Assembly (NCBI GenBank): GCA_016188705.1
Contig: JACPHH010000028.1
Coordinates: 1-64,000, forward strand
Direction of reading: 5' to 3'
Origin: Candidatus Peregrinibacteria bacterium
Lineage (GTDB): Bacteria; Patescibacteriota; Gracilibacteria; UBA1369; JACRIC01
DNA length: 64,000 nucleotides
Shown: in pieces, positions 30,354-39,794 of the stretch
Layout: each line of letters begins with the position of its first letter
Position numbering within the stretch: the first letter of the stretch is position 1
Notes under the pieces: generated by a model
What the model was told of the DNA's origin: nothing
The model's database searches: none
What the model saw: the letters and a program-made list of their open reading frames with translations, nothing else
Made by a program: the position numbers and the translations under genes

Positions 30354-30446
30354 GTTACAATATTCATTAAAAAATAAAACAATGCATTTAGAAATGCAGA
30401 AAGTATGCTAGCAGAATGCTTATGAGGGGTCAAGTCTCTTTTTTGT

Positions 30447-30563
30447 AATCGCCCACTGTTTTTTTTTAAAAAGAGGGCGGGGACTACCATTTGAGCGCAT
30501 AGCGAAGCGTAGCGAGAATGGAGTTCCCGCCCTCTTTTATCTGAACAAAAAGCAACAGAGGTG
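30447..30563. repeat. Family-3 palindromic repeat, most complete copy
   Basis: Outer arms CGCCCACTGTT / AACAGAGGTGGGC; inner arms AAAAGAGGGCGGGGACT / AGTTCCCGCCCTCTTTT around ACCATTTGAGCGCATAGCGAAGCGTAGCGAGAATGG. Confidence 0.85.
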
Positions 30564-30568
30564 GGCAG

Positions 30569-30928
30569 TTATTGTTTTTCAAGAACGACCGTTTCTATGA
30601 TGGTGCGGACATCTCGAATGGCATCTTTACCAAAACGTTTATTCAATAGTTCAATGAGTTCTTTTTTATGAAAAAAAATTTCCTGAGCAGCTGGAGACGA
30701 TGAAACCGAAAGAGTCAGAATTTTCGATTGATAGTGTTTCGGTTCAACTTCTCGCAGAGCATAATCACCCAAAACTTCCGCGCGAATTTGCCGAAAAACT
30801 TCACAAACAAGAGCGGCGTTAAGAGTGCGTTCCATTTCAATTTTTCGAGTCGCGCGTGGTAAAAGGTCTTTAAGTTGAGTAAACATGAAAGTGTAAGGGT
30901 TAATGATCGCAAAAAACTTTGAAATCAT
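30569..30928 (-). CDS. DUF721 (DciA-like) domain protein
   Basis: Short basic ORF with LTLSVSSSPAAQEIFFHKKELIELLNKRFGKDAIRDVR pattern. Confidence 0.75.
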   Translation of the reverse strand: MISKFFAIINPYTFMFTQLKDLLPRATRKIEMERTLNAALVCEVFRQIRAEVLGDYALREVEPKHYQSKILTLSVSSSPAAQEIFFHKKELIELLNKRFGKDAIRDVRTIIETVVLEKQ

Positions 30929-31012
30929 ATTTATAAGGGCTTTTTTTACTTTTGTTTATAGATTTATGCTCTTTGGAATAATTATTCTTATTTTAAAAAT
31001 TGCATGATAACA

Positions 31013-32140
31013 CTACCGAGTATAAAGCCTTCGAATTTCTTCCGCCATGATTTTCCATGAAAAATCTTTCACGCGAATTTTCCCGCGTTCTTTTAATGTT
31101 GAAAGGAGTTTTTCATTTTCCAGCATATAATGAATAGTATTGGCAATATCACGATAGTTATCCGGATTAAAAAAACGCGCGTTTCCATCTCCTGCAATTT
31201 CCGGCAAGCAGGAACGATTTGAAGAGGCGACTGGGGTGCCACAGGCAAAAGCTTCAAGAATATTGAGACCAAAGCCTTCATAAAAAGAAGGCTGAACGTA
31301 AATTGCGGCAGCATTGTAAAGCTGTACGAGGTTTTTTTCGTTGACGAGCCCGGGAAATCGAACAAAATTTTCAAGAGAAAGTTCGCGTACAGTGGCTTTG
31401 ACTTCGGGATAAGCCGAATCTTCTCGTCCGGTAAGAACGAGTAAAATGTCGTGATGATAGCTTGTTCGAAGGCTGTGAAAAGCCCGAATGAGATTGACAA
31501 GATTTTTATGATTTCTCCAAACTCCTGCGTAGAAAAGAAAAGGCTTATTGAGGTCATATTTTGATCGCGCTTCTTGCGCGTCTTTTTCAGGAAGCATTCG
31601 AAATTCCTCTCCAACTCCTTCGTAAATAATGCGTATTTTGCTTTCAGGAAGCCGAAAAAGTTTCAGAAGGTCGAGTTTGGTATTTTCTGAAACCGCGATA
31701 ATGGAGCGCGCTTTTTTTACAATGGAACTGAGAGTGAGATTATAGCCCCAGCGATGCCAGGGTTTGGTCATTTTCTTGCCGGGATAAAAGGAAAGAATGA
31801 GGTCGTGGATGGTGACAACGCAAGGTTTTTTATAAAAAATAGGCGCGTTAAAATGAGTAAAATGCATAAGATCGAGTTTCGCGTCATGAAGAAGTCGCAA
31901 AAATTTCGTCTGTTCACTGAAAGAATAATGATGGGCATTCACGTGAATTTTTGTAAAATACGGCGGTACAGCCTGAAAAAGATCATATTCGGGATCATTG
32001 AAAAAAAGAACATATTGATTTTGTTCCTCCTTCGGAAGGGTTTTTTCTATAATGCCGAGGTGCCGAACAAGCTCAAAAACATAGCGCCCGATACCCGTAA
32101 ACGAGCTTGAATACATCCGACAATCAATTCCAATGCGCAT
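31013..32140 (-). CDS. Glycosyltransferase family 4 (GT-B)
   Basis: MRIGIDCRMYSSSFTGIGRYVFEL..., VQPSFYEGFGLNILEAFACGTPVASSNRSCLPEIAGD. Confidence 0.93.
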   Translation of the reverse strand: MRIGIDCRMYSSSFTGIGRYVFELVRHLGIIEKTLPKEEQNQYVLFFNDPEYDLFQAVPPYFTKIHVNAHHYSFSEQTKFLRLLHDAKLDLMHFTHFNAPIFYKKPCVVTIHDLILSFYPGKKMTKPWHRWGYNLTLSSIVKKARSIIAVSENTKLDLLKLFRLPESKIRIIYEGVGEEFRMLPEKDAQEARSKYDLNKPFLFYAGVWRNHKNLVNLIRAFHSLRTSYHHDILLVLTGREDSAYPEVKATVRELSLENFVRFPGLVNEKNLVQLYNAAAIYVQPSFYEGFGLNILEAFACGTPVASSNRSCLPEIAGDGNARFFNPDNYRDIANTIHYMLENEKLLSTLKERGKIRVKDFSWKIMAEEIRRLYTR

Positions 32141-32261
32141 AAAGTGAGAAAAAGACGTAAGCGTAACAAAGTTTTTCTATAGTTCTTTTATTTAAAACGC
32201 ATCCATACTACAGAGATTTTCCTAGAATATGTTTAGAATATGTATTGATGGATAAATTTTA

Positions 32262-32360
32262 CAAATCATATGCCCTTTTTGATCCTGCCGAGTATTCGAG
32301 CGACAATCTCCCTCCTGCCAGCGATATGTGCTTTTATTCAAAGTAATGTGCGTATAATCT
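32262..32360. repeat. Degenerate family-2 repeat copy
   Basis: tttttgatcctgccgagtattcgagcgac...gccagcgatatgtgctttt resembles the 51154-51261 copy. Confidence 0.65.
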
Positions 32361-32475
32361 TATTTGTGAACACTGCTTAGGCATTATAAAGGAGAACTTG
32401 CGAAGAATAAAAGAGTCCGTTATCATATTTCCGCTTTCAAAACCGCTTAATCAAGTGGAAAAATAAAAATACCGT

Positions 32476-32552
32476 GGGACGGTAGCTCAGTTGGTTAGAG
32501 CGCATGCCTGTCACGCATGAGGTCGCGGGTTCAAATCCCGTCCGTCCCGCCA
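32476..32552 (+). tRNA. tRNA-Asp (GTC)
   Basis: GGGACGGTAGCTCAGTTGGTTAGAGCGCATGCCTGTCACGCATGAGGTCGCGGGTTCAAATCCCGTCCGTCCCGCCA; cloverleaf-compatible, encoded CCA. Confidence 0.97.
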
Positions 32553-32634
32553 GAGAAAAATATTGCAAATCAAAAAAAAATACGAACCACTTTTTCTGTT
32601 TTATTTACAGAATTTTATTTAAAAAACTGGCATC

Positions 32635-33750
32635 TCAAATATCATAAGCTTTCATGTTACTCAATCTCGGAGTTACTTCTTGATATTTTTTTTGACTTCC
32701 AAGTCCTGTCCAATGGGGATTAGCCAACAAAGCCACTTCTGGAGTGATGTGTTTTGCAACCTCAAGCAATGATGTAATGTTAACAGGAAGTCGTTGGTCC
32801 GCCTGTGCTCTATCTTTAAAACTCAAAAGTGGAATTTTTGTAGAGAAATCAATTTGCCGTTCAGGAGAGAGTCTCCCTTGAGATAATTCTAAAAACAATT
32901 GGATGGCTTCATAATAATCCTTCAATTCAGTAAAAGCAGAAGCATTACCTTCTAAAAAATTTGCTGAAGCATGGCAGTATAATTGCAGATCCAATAATGC
33001 AAAACCGAGGAGCCTGTGGCATAGAGATATCTGTTCTATTTTGTCGGATGCTTGAATAAAACTCATGAAGCAATTTTGAACGCGAGAAAATATTGTTCGA
33101 TAATCAGGAATCGATGACTGATTTGGACGTGAGGTCAGATTTCTACGCTCAAAAATTTCCTGTGCCGAATTCAAACTAGTAAGAAATCTTTCATAAGAAT
33201 TGAGAGTCTTATAAATCTTTCTCTCCCGCTGAGTGGGGCGTGGAGGAGCTTGTGGCCGTTCTGGAAGAGCCACTGCTTGATGCACGGTATTCCAACATTG
33301 TGCTTGAGTATCATCAACAACTCTACAAATCTCAATTATTGAGTCAACTATTCTTCTTAAGCATTGTGCGACACTCACAATATACAACTCTTCTCCACTT
33401 GGAGATGATGGGGCAGATATAGCGTCTGCACCATCTCGATGATATGTGCCAGAATACCCGGATCTGTAAAATTCCATTACTGGATCATGCTCTAAAAAAT
33501 GTAAAACTTGCGTCAAAAGACTTTCTGCGGCATCTGCAGAAGGCAACTGGAAAGAAAATATTTGAGTTTTCATTTTTACGAACTGCTCAGTAAAGTCTGC
33601 AGCTTTTTTTGATGCGCCATTATCTAAACCAAAAGGAGGCTCATTGTTCTGAATAAAGTTACCTAAAAAATTAATTACAAAAGTTAGATCACTTACGATA
33701 CTATCTTTTGAGGGCATGATTTCTATCATCTTTATTACTGATATTTCCAT
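32635..33750 (-). CDS. Orphan helical protein, unknown function
   Basis: 371-aa ORF, divergent from the ATP-grasp gene; no recognised domain. Confidence 0.65.
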   Translation of the reverse strand: MEISVIKMIEIMPSKDSIVSDLTFVINFLGNFIQNNEPPFGLDNGASKKAADFTEQFVKMKTQIFSFQLPSADAAESLLTQVLHFLEHDPVMEFYRSGYSGTYHRDGADAISAPSSPSGEELYIVSVAQCLRRIVDSIIEICRVVDDTQAQCWNTVHQAVALPERPQAPPRPTQRERKIYKTLNSYERFLTSLNSAQEIFERRNLTSRPNQSSIPDYRTIFSRVQNCFMSFIQASDKIEQISLCHRLLGFALLDLQLYCHASANFLEGNASAFTELKDYYEAIQLFLELSQGRLSPERQIDFSTKIPLLSFKDRAQADQRLPVNITSLLEVAKHITPEVALLANPHWTGLGSQKKYQEVTPRLSNMKAYDI

Positions 33751-33941
33751 ATATAAATATTAAAAAAATACGAACAACATACAAACGACACACATTTCCC
33801 TACTCCAGGAAGTGAATATAAATGATTATGAAAAAAAGTCAAGCAAGGTTGGACATTTTTCAAGCCTTGTGAGCAATTACGGGATTTGCGCTTGCAAAAA
33901 AGCCATCATCCTGTATGGTAATAATCCTATAAATAACTACA

Positions 33942-35228
33942 ATGGCTATAGAAAATAGGCCAATCGAGACAATAGGTGATGTTGGAACCATTTCAGAACT
34001 ATATGGTAAAGATTTAGATCAGGGTGATGAGCTGCTACTTCCATATCCTACTTCAGATCCAGCGCGAGATAGCGATCCAAATCAAGATAAATTCTACATT
34101 CAAGATGGGAGTACTGCAGACGTAAGAGTTTCTAATGGCACAAGAAGAGTATTAGAACCTGGCAGACACGCTGCTCTTTTAGGTAGAGGCATTAAAGGTC
34201 TGGTTACTCAACCAATACCAGACGTATTGATTGCCTGCCTTAAGGACCAATTCGATTTTGATCCAGAAACAGTGGAGGTTTTACCACCTGAGACATATTG
34301 CGACGTGATCAATGCCGAACAAAGAAGAGTATTGACACTTTTTCCATACGATCGCATCCACAAAGACCGTTGCGTGATTGATCCAGAGAAACACTATAGA
34401 TTGTTGAGTAAAGAGTGGTTAATAACCGGTGAATTCCCTAGCCCTGAATCTCATATAATGAATTTTGATAATGATCTTGAAAGTGTGATAACAGGAATAA
34501 GAATGTTGCTTAAAACCCCTCGTCTGGTAAAAACATTACATGGACTTTCTGGTGATGGACAAAAAATTGCTCGTGAACCCAAAGACTTATCAGCAGCTTT
34601 GGATTTCATAGAAGCTTATGCTCGTTATCAGCCATTAGAAAAAATAATTTTACAGGATCTAATACCCCATACAATTAATCACGGTATTCAGTTTTATTTA
34701 AGTAAAAGCGGTACAATAAGGCTTATGGGAGTGGCAAATCAAGTAGTTGATCGAGAAGGACACTATATGGGTGGTTTGGTGAATTATGACGAGAATATTC
34801 CAGCAGCCTATACTCCAATCATTCAACGTGCGGCCTCTTTATGTTTTCAGGCAGGTTATTTTGGCATTGTTGGCCTCGATATTATTACTGATCAACGTGA
34901 TGACGAGCCAAAAGTCATAGATGCAAATCTTCGATTGACTGGTATGACTCCCGCGTATCTTCTCAAGCCTAAACTAACAAGTACTGGTAATAGTCGAGCC
35001 CTCCTCTCAACAGAATTTATATCTCATCGGCCATTAGACGAGACTCTTGCTGCTTGTAGAACAGCAATGAATTATAATATATTAGCCGTGCTTTCAGCTT
35101 TGCAAGTCGATGGAAGTCGAACCAAAGTGTACGGTGTAATTGCTGGTAAAGATGAGGGGTCACTTGCTAAAAATCGTAAAAGAATTGAAAATTGTGGTCT
35201 TGTTATCCCTGGTAAATGGGAAAATTGA
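33942..35228 (+). CDS. ATP-grasp family ligase (peptide/amino-acid ligase-like)
   Basis: VKTLHGLSGDGQKIA (lysine plus glycine loop), KIILQDLIP, GLDIITDQRDDEPKVIDANLRLTGMTPA (Mg-binding D..DxNxRxTG). Confidence 0.8.
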   Translation: MAIENRPIETIGDVGTISELYGKDLDQGDELLLPYPTSDPARDSDPNQDKFYIQDGSTADVRVSNGTRRVLEPGRHAALLGRGIKGLVTQPIPDVLIACLKDQFDFDPETVEVLPPETYCDVINAEQRRVLTLFPYDRIHKDRCVIDPEKHYRLLSKEWLITGEFPSPESHIMNFDNDLESVITGIRMLLKTPRLVKTLHGLSGDGQKIAREPKDLSAALDFIEAYARYQPLEKIILQDLIPHTINHGIQFYLSKSGTIRLMGVANQVVDREGHYMGGLVNYDENIPAAYTPIIQRAASLCFQAGYFGIVGLDIITDQRDDEPKVIDANLRLTGMTPAYLLKPKLTSTGNSRALLSTEFISHRPLDETLAACRTAMNYNILAVLSALQVDGSRTKVYGVIAGKDEGSLAKNRKRIENCGLVIPGKWEN

Positions 35229-35280
35229 TCACACAATCTCGATTCGCACTTCGCTCCATAAAGTAATTTTTCATAAGACT

Positions 35281-35421
35281 TCAACGCTTTGCCTCTATCT
35301 TTTTCATTTGCTTGTACTTCTTCATTAAATCCATTTGTTCTTTATTCGCGGCGCGGATGGCTTTTTTGATAATTCGTTTTTTATCTTTTTCCGGCAAGGT
35401 AAAAAATTGAGAGGAATTCAT
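35281..35421 (-). CDS. 46-aa basic small protein
   Basis: Manual translation MNSSQFFTLPEKDKKRIIKKAIRAANKEQMDLMKKYKQMKKIEAKR*; below the ORF-track size cutoff. Confidence 0.55.
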   Translation of the reverse strand: MNSSQFFTLPEKDKKRIIKKAIRAANKEQMDLMKKYKQMKKIEAKR

Positions 35422-35614
35422 GATTTTTTAGTTAGTCATTTTTGAGGCGCCTGTATACAAAATTCCATAATATTTTATATAAAACAACAGACTTTAAATC
35501 AACAATTTCGTTTATTGAATTAAGTAAATCATCCAAAAAATACGTTCTAACATTGTCTACTGCGCCCCGACAATTCGATAAAACGGTAATAAATTCAAAA
35601 TTTGAGATACAAAA

Positions 35615-36805
35615 TTATTCGCATAAGTGTCTTGATGTAATCTCATCCGAAGTAGTACAAGCGATAATACCAGATGCGGGTTGACTTTGATGCGAAAATT
35701 GGTAGGTAAAAGGTATAATTTGTAAGCCTGATTTTCCTAGTCGTGTATGAGGAGTATTCAATTTTACTTCTAGTCTTGAGTCATCTTTAAAAAGATCTGA
35801 CATATTAGAAGGCAATTCCAAATTGTTTACGCCTCCCAGTAAACGTAAAACGGTACTCTCTGCAGAGTCTAATCTGATATGAGATAAAGCAATTGTCAGT
35901 ATTTCAACCAGTGTTGAAAGGCTAACTGGTGACGATTGTGCAAAAGTATCAAAACATCCCTCTGCGGTTGGAGGATGTAAAGCGAAACTATAAACATCGC
36001 TTGATGGCCGTTGACAACAGTTTGGACAATTACAAAGAGTATTGTGCGCAAAAGGATTTCTATGAGTCGTATTTGTAATAGCGTTATTATTTAGGCGCCC
36101 TACAACTCGAATTATTCTGCCTTGGTTTGTAACAAATTCACCGTCTAATGCGATATCTTGTGCATTTGGAATAGGATGTTGGGTTCCAAGTCGATTCTTA
36201 ACAATGTTTCGTGTTTTCTTAAAAAGGCTCGGTGCTTTATTATCATGAGATGAAGCTGATAATGTTAAATTACTCTGTAGTGGCTTGCGCCATGTAAAAC
36301 GTCGCATGAGATGAATAGCTTCTGAGGGTTGTAAAAGATGACGAATCAATTCTGTTACTGCCAATAATGAATCAGATCCATGTACAAAAGAGTTACTCCA
36401 TGGCGTGTAAAATAATGCCGTATTACAGCTCGCAGATGTTTGACCATCTGTTATTACATCGCATACAAGGCTTGGAATATTCTCCCATACATCATCATGA
36501 CATGGTTTGCTGGTAGAATCAGGCATGTTGGCATCGCAAAAACATAAATCCGTATTAGCTCTTATAGGAACACTAATTTGTCTAAAAATTGCATCTATTT
36601 CTTCTTGTACAAGTTGATGGATTCTTCGTATTTCTGCTAAATCGTTAGCGTCTTTTAAGAATCCTTTTGAGTCTAAATTTTCTAATTGTTCTAATAATTT
36701 ATGCGTGCGTTCTCGAAATCCACGACAATTCTCCAAAATTAAAGGAGCAAAAGCTGGCGACATAAATATTGGCAGATCGACATGAAAAGATGAAGGTAAT
36801 AGCAT
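35615..36805 (-). CDS. Orphan protein with cysteine cluster (CNCPNCC)
   Basis: 396-aa ORF, NTLCNCPNCCQR plus further Cys; no recognised family. Confidence 0.65.
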   Translation of the reverse strand: MLLPSSFHVDLPIFMSPAFAPLILENCRGFRERTHKLLEQLENLDSKGFLKDANDLAEIRRIHQLVQEEIDAIFRQISVPIRANTDLCFCDANMPDSTSKPCHDDVWENIPSLVCDVITDGQTSASCNTALFYTPWSNSFVHGSDSLLAVTELIRHLLQPSEAIHLMRRFTWRKPLQSNLTLSASSHDNKAPSLFKKTRNIVKNRLGTQHPIPNAQDIALDGEFVTNQGRIIRVVGRLNNNAITNTTHRNPFAHNTLCNCPNCCQRPSSDVYSFALHPPTAEGCFDTFAQSSPVSLSTLVEILTIALSHIRLDSAESTVLRLLGGVNNLELPSNMSDLFKDDSRLEVKLNTPHTRLGKSGLQIIPFTYQFSHQSQPASGIIACTTSDEITSRHLCE

Positions 36806-36953
36806 TTGATTATTAGAAAAATTCTAAGAATTTACTAAACGGTATTTTAAACAAAAAGTCAAGAAATAGATTTTTTGGCTTATAAATAAGCAAGATTTGA
36901 TATTTCTTTAAAAAGAGAGTATTAAGAAAAACATAATATTTCATTTAAATTTT

Positions 36954-37604
36954 ATGAAAAAATATTTTTTTATTACCATTTTGGCTATCACTCTGACGAC
37001 AACAGGCGTAGCAATGGCCAGTACAGGCGAGACGCCAATAGACGTCATTATGAAACTCCTACGTTTTCTAAGAACGGATGTTGAGCAATTGCAAACAAAA
37101 ACCGAAGAAATACAAAATCAGGTGAGTGGCATAAAATCAGATAAGAATTTGAAAGTAGTTGATGCTGAAGGAAAAGAGGTGGGATTTTTGATTGATTCTT
37201 CCTTGGGGCCTGACACATCAGGCTGGATGTATCGTGTTTATGATACAAATATCAATAAAGTTTATGATATAGTTGATAGTATAGAAAAAATGGAAATAAG
37301 CACGTCATGGTATCTGACAAATCAATGGTTTGAAAGCGAAGATTGTACTGGAACGCCCTTAACAGGATTCAATACCTATGTTCTTCCAAATCCCAATGTG
37401 TTTGGACAAGATTCAGTAAATCATAAATATTACACAACTTCAGAATACGAAGAAGGAGAACTAAATAGCCGACTCACCTACCCTGATGGACAAAGGGATT
37501 GTGTAAAAATGAAAGAACCGAGCCAGCAAGGTGCAGATTATTATAAGCTCGAAGAATTTTCCTTCCCTGAATATACTTTACCTTTGAAAATTGAAGTAAG
37601 ATAA
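36954..37604 (+). CDS. Predicted secreted protein
   Basis: Signal peptide-like MKKYFFITILAITLTTTGVAMA. Confidence 0.7.
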   Translation: MKKYFFITILAITLTTTGVAMASTGETPIDVIMKLLRFLRTDVEQLQTKTEEIQNQVSGIKSDKNLKVVDAEGKEVGFLIDSSLGPDTSGWMYRVYDTNINKVYDIVDSIEKMEISTSWYLTNQWFESEDCTGTPLTGFNTYVLPNPNVFGQDSVNHKYYTTSEYEEGELNSRLTYPDGQRDCVKMKEPSQQGADYYKLEEFSFPEYTLPLKIEVR

Positions 37605-37680
37605 TTTTTTAAAACGCATTGACTCTGAAAAGCAAAAGGCATACAATAGTACTGGAAAGTAATACTAAGTAAACCACTCC

Positions 37681-37935
37681 ATGCCAACCATTTCTTTCAA
37701 AGCAGACGATAATTTTAAAAACAAGCTCGAACTTTTAGCCCAAAAAAAAGGGATAAATACGTCCGCCTACATTAAACTCCTGTTAACGAAAGAATTAAAA
37801 ATCGAACTCGTTGAAATCACTGAAAATGGCCTCACTGTGGCCGAAGAGCTTGAAATTCTCGCTTCTGATAAAAACGATAAAATCTTTGGCCCATTTACAA
37901 CTGCAAAATCAACAATAAAAGCTTTGAAAAAATAA
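37681..37935 (+). CDS. Antitoxin (RelB/DinJ-like ribbon-helix-helix)
   Basis: MPTISFKADDNFKNKLELLAQKKGINTSAYIKLLL; directly upstream of a RelE-like ORF. Confidence 0.7.
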   Translation: MPTISFKADDNFKNKLELLAQKKGINTSAYIKLLLTKELKIELVEITENGLTVAEELEILASDKNDKIFGPFTTAKSTIKALKK

Positions 37936-37943
37936 GGAAACCT

Positions 37944-38213
37944 TTGCAAAATATGCGAATTATTTTCACCGATGGATTTAAAAAAAAGTACAAACTCTTG
38001 CAACCAAAAATCCAAAAACAATTTGAAAAACGACTCGGACTTTTTATAAAAAATCAAAATCATCCGCTCCTGAAAGTCCATCCATTGAAAGGAAATCTCG
38101 TAGGATGCAGAGCTTTTTCCGTTACCGGCGATTTTCGCGTCATCTATCGTCTTCTCGATCAAAACAGTGCAAAATTGATCGATATCGGCACTCATTGTCA
38201 GGTTTATAAATAA
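37944..38213 (+). CDS. RelE/YafQ-family toxin
   Basis: HPLLKVHPLKGNLVGCRAFSVTGDFRVIYRLLDQNSAKLIDIGTHCQVYK. Confidence 0.85.
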   Translation: MQNMRIIFTDGFKKKYKLLQPKIQKQFEKRLGLFIKNQNHPLLKVHPLKGNLVGCRAFSVTGDFRVIYRLLDQNSAKLIDIGTHCQVYK

Positions 38214-38328
38214 GCAGACAAAGTCAAAAAGCTTAAGGAACCTCTAAAAAGTTTGCAAAAGCATCGTATCTCAAACTAAACCTTTCGTTCAAATGGCTTC
38301 AAGGTTATAGTAAATACGTTCATCCATT

Positions 38329-39180
38329 TTGAATAATATGAAAAATATTATAGTTCCTAAGCCTAAAAGCGACAGTTTAATTCATCAATTAGAGGTTTTT
38401 TATAAAACTTTCAAAAATATTGCTGCTGACGAAAATGTGATATTTGATTTGTCGGAAATAAATTGGATTCATCCGCTAATCATTCTGCCGATTGCTTCTC
38501 ATATTTATGCTACCAATAGTGATTATCAGACTCGTTCAAATAATGTTATTAATCGCTATTTAAGCATTATTCATTTCCCGAAAGGGGTGAATACTTTTGA
38601 AAGTTGTCAGAAATTAAAAAGTTTTATTCCAATAACCCTGATTAAAGAAAATAATCCGATCGAAAGAGATAAAATTATCGATTGTTTTTTAAATTTAATT
38701 TACAGAACAACTAATAATATTCCAAAAGTAAACAAAAGCGCCATTTTTTACCCTATAACTGAATTGGTTACGAATATTGCCGAACATAGTAAAAAAGATT
38801 ACGGTTTTATTTTTGGACAAATTTACAGTAAAAAGAAACATTTGGATATTTGCATTTTAGACAAAGGAAGAGGTTTGGTGCAATCTTATAAACAAGAAAA
38901 AAATATCAATCTTACAGATAAAGAAGCAATCGAAAAAGCACTATCCGGAGATTCAACCAAAAGCCTAGATCGAGGATACGGCATCAGGACATCAAAAAAG
39001 ACCGTCTGTGAAGGATTTAATGGTGACTTTTCAATAATTTCAGGAGAAGAATGTTTTATTGCCAATAAAACAAAAAATCAAATTTTTACTTTACCAGGCT
39101 TTTATTGGCAAGGAGTGATTATGGCTTATAGAATTCCTTGCCCTGAAAGAGCAGTTGATATTTATCAATATTTAGAATAA
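38329..39180 (+). CDS. STAS-like plus HATPase (GHKL) protein
   Basis: NVIFDLSEINWIHPL; N-box ELVTNIAEHSKKDYG; ILDKGRGL; RGYGIRTSKK. Confidence 0.8.
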   Translation: MNNMKNIIVPKPKSDSLIHQLEVFYKTFKNIAADENVIFDLSEINWIHPLIILPIASHIYATNSDYQTRSNNVINRYLSIIHFPKGVNTFESCQKLKSFIPITLIKENNPIERDKIIDCFLNLIYRTTNNIPKVNKSAIFYPITELVTNIAEHSKKDYGFIFGQIYSKKKHLDICILDKGRGLVQSYKQEKNINLTDKEAIEKALSGDSTKSLDRGYGIRTSKKTVCEGFNGDFSIISGEECFIANKTKNQIFTLPGFYWQGVIMAYRIPCPERAVDIYQYLE

Positions 39181-39207
39181 ATTACAATGCCTTAACCTAA
39201 AATATTT

Positions 39208-39522
39208 ATGATAATAAAATTAATTAATATTTTCTCCACGACTACGATTTCCTCAAGAGAATCAGTAAAAGAATTAATAAAAAAACTGAAGAAAGATGAT
39301 GAAATTATTTTAGATTTTAGTAAAATCGAATTTATTTCTCGTTCCGTCGCTCATGAATTATTAAAGTTAAAAGAAAAGCATTCTAACATGCGCTTCTCTA
39401 ATATGGCCGAAGAGGTGTCGAAGATGGTCAGATTGGTAGCCGCAAATATTGCTTACCCTCAAAAAAACACAGAAGAGTTTAAACCTAAAAAAACCACGTT
39501 ATCTTCTGTGTTAAGACGTTAA
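39208..39522 (+). CDS. STAS-like (DUF4325-type) protein
   Basis: EIILDFSKIEFISRSVAHELLKLKEKH; downstream of the HATPase gene. Confidence 0.75.
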   Translation: MIIKLINIFSTTTISSRESVKELIKKLKKDDEIILDFSKIEFISRSVAHELLKLKEKHSNMRFSNMAEEVSKMVRLVAANIAYPQKNTEEFKPKKTTLSSVLRR

Positions 39523-39546
39523 ACATCGCACATAATACATTCTAAC

Positions 39547-39714
39547 ATGGAGGTGATCGCCATCGCTCAGTCGCTGAATTTTACGGTGAGCGAAGTGCCC
39601 GTAAGCTGGTACAATTCATCTGAAAGTCGATTGCGTCCCATAAGAGATAGTTTAAGGACATTTATGGAGCTTATATATATTAAATTGAATATCTGGAGCG
39701 GAAGGTACCGATAG
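39547..39714 (+). pseudogene. 3' remnant of a GT2 family (dolichyl-phosphate sugar synthase-like) glycosyltransferase
   Basis: Manual translation MEVIAIAQSLNFTVSEVPVSWYNSSESRLRPIRDSLRTFMELIYIKLNIWSGRYR* matches the C-terminal pattern of GT2/DPM-like enzymes; no upstream catalytic domain. Confidence 0.75.
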
Positions 39715-39794
39715 TATGAATTTTAAAATAATACTTGTATTTTTTGTACAATTTGTTATAATTAGACTGTTTGTACAATTATTATAATTTTTTT

